Positions 63,745 to 64,000 of a stretch of DNA of 64,000 nt are shown here, piece by piece. Under the pieces are notes generated by a model, which had not been told where the DNA came from, made no database searches, and saw only the letters and a program-made list of their open reading frames with translations. The DNA is from Desmodus rotundus. Its lineage: Eukaryota > Chordata > Mammalia > Chiroptera > Phyllostomidae. Every line of letters starts with the position of its first letter. Position 1 is the first letter of the stretch. Both the position numbers and the translations under genes were made by a program. The stretch covers positions 10,755,082 through 10,819,081 of the forward strand of contig NC_071397.1 in the NCBI RefSeq assembly GCF_022682495.2, in the 5' to 3' direction.

Positions 63745-64000
63745 CAATTTTTTTATTGTGGTAAAACACAACATAGAATTTACCATCTTAACCCTTTTTT
63801 ACATGTACAGTTCTGTGGCATTAAGTACATTCATGCTGTTCTGCAACCAATGCCACCCTCCATCTTCAGAACTCTTTTCATCTTATAAGATTGAAACTCC
63901 GTACATATCAACGATAACTCTTCATTCTCCGTATCCCTTCCAGCCCTTGGCAACCAACTTTCTACTTTCTGTCTTCATGATTTTTTGACTACTCTAAGTA
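63745..64000 (-). repeat. L1 3' end running off the window
   Basis: 'atagaatttaccatcttaac', 'gtggcattaagtacattcat' and 'tttgactactctaagta' read as the reverse complement of an L1M-type 3' UTR. The element continues past the window. Confidence 0.85.

Noticed and set aside
54000..64000. SPATS1 first exons
   Set aside because: SPATS1 is the next gene in human, but I found no frame or splice structure matching a gene here; the segment is repeats and unique non-coding DNA.

Overview
The window is mammalian nuclear DNA, almost certainly from a bat. It has intron-containing genes with mammalian splice sites and CpG-island promoters. It also carries at least seven tRNA-derived SINEs of the bat Ves type, most with target-site duplications (TSDs), L1/HAL1-type LINE remnants, and older MIR, L2 and hAT fossils. 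Gene order and strand match human chromosome 6p21.1: SLC35B2(-), NFKBIE(-), TMEM151B(+), TCTE1(-), AARS2(-). The window starts in or just past the SLC35B2 3' UTR, where HSP90AB1 would be the next gene outside. It ends in repeat-rich DNA before SPATS1.

Layout: 1-3.4 kb SLC35B2 (4 coding exons, 432 aa). 4.0-11.0 kb NFKBIE (6 coding exons, 372 aa as read here). 11.3-15.4 kb intergenic, with a tetranucleotide block, a (CT)n tract and MIR/L2 fossils. 15.5-23.7 kb TMEM151B (3 exons, 563 aa, long 3' UTR). 24.1-30.5 kb TCTE1/DRC5 (4 coding exons, 506 aa, possibly with an extra upstream coding exon near 35.6 kb). 31-43 kb TCTE1 5' flank or first introns, with nested HAL1 copies, SINEs and a CpG-rich patch. 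43.2-53.9 kb AARS2 (22 coding exons, 985 aa). 54-64 kb gene-free, repeat-dominated DNA. All exon joins were worked out by hand from splice consensus, phase and remembered human homologues. Each gene model closes in frame, and SLC35B2 and AARS2 match the human length exactly.

The genes are not an operon and do not share a pathway: Golgi PAPS import, NF-kB inhibition, an orphan membrane protein, a sperm axoneme subunit and mitochondrial alanyl-tRNA synthetase. No novel multi-gene system is visible. The best leads are in NFKBIE: the second serine of the I-kappa-B phosphodegron is read as cysteine (DSGIEC), and a perfect 27-bp in-frame tandem duplication at the end of exon 5 also duplicates the splice donor region. 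Others are a candidate in-frame upstream exon for TCTE1, a duplicated AARS2 exon-4/donor fragment inside an AARS2 intron, SINE insertions placed to affect a TCTE1 acceptor and AARS2 polyadenylation, and ORF1-only HAL1 retrotransposon copies.
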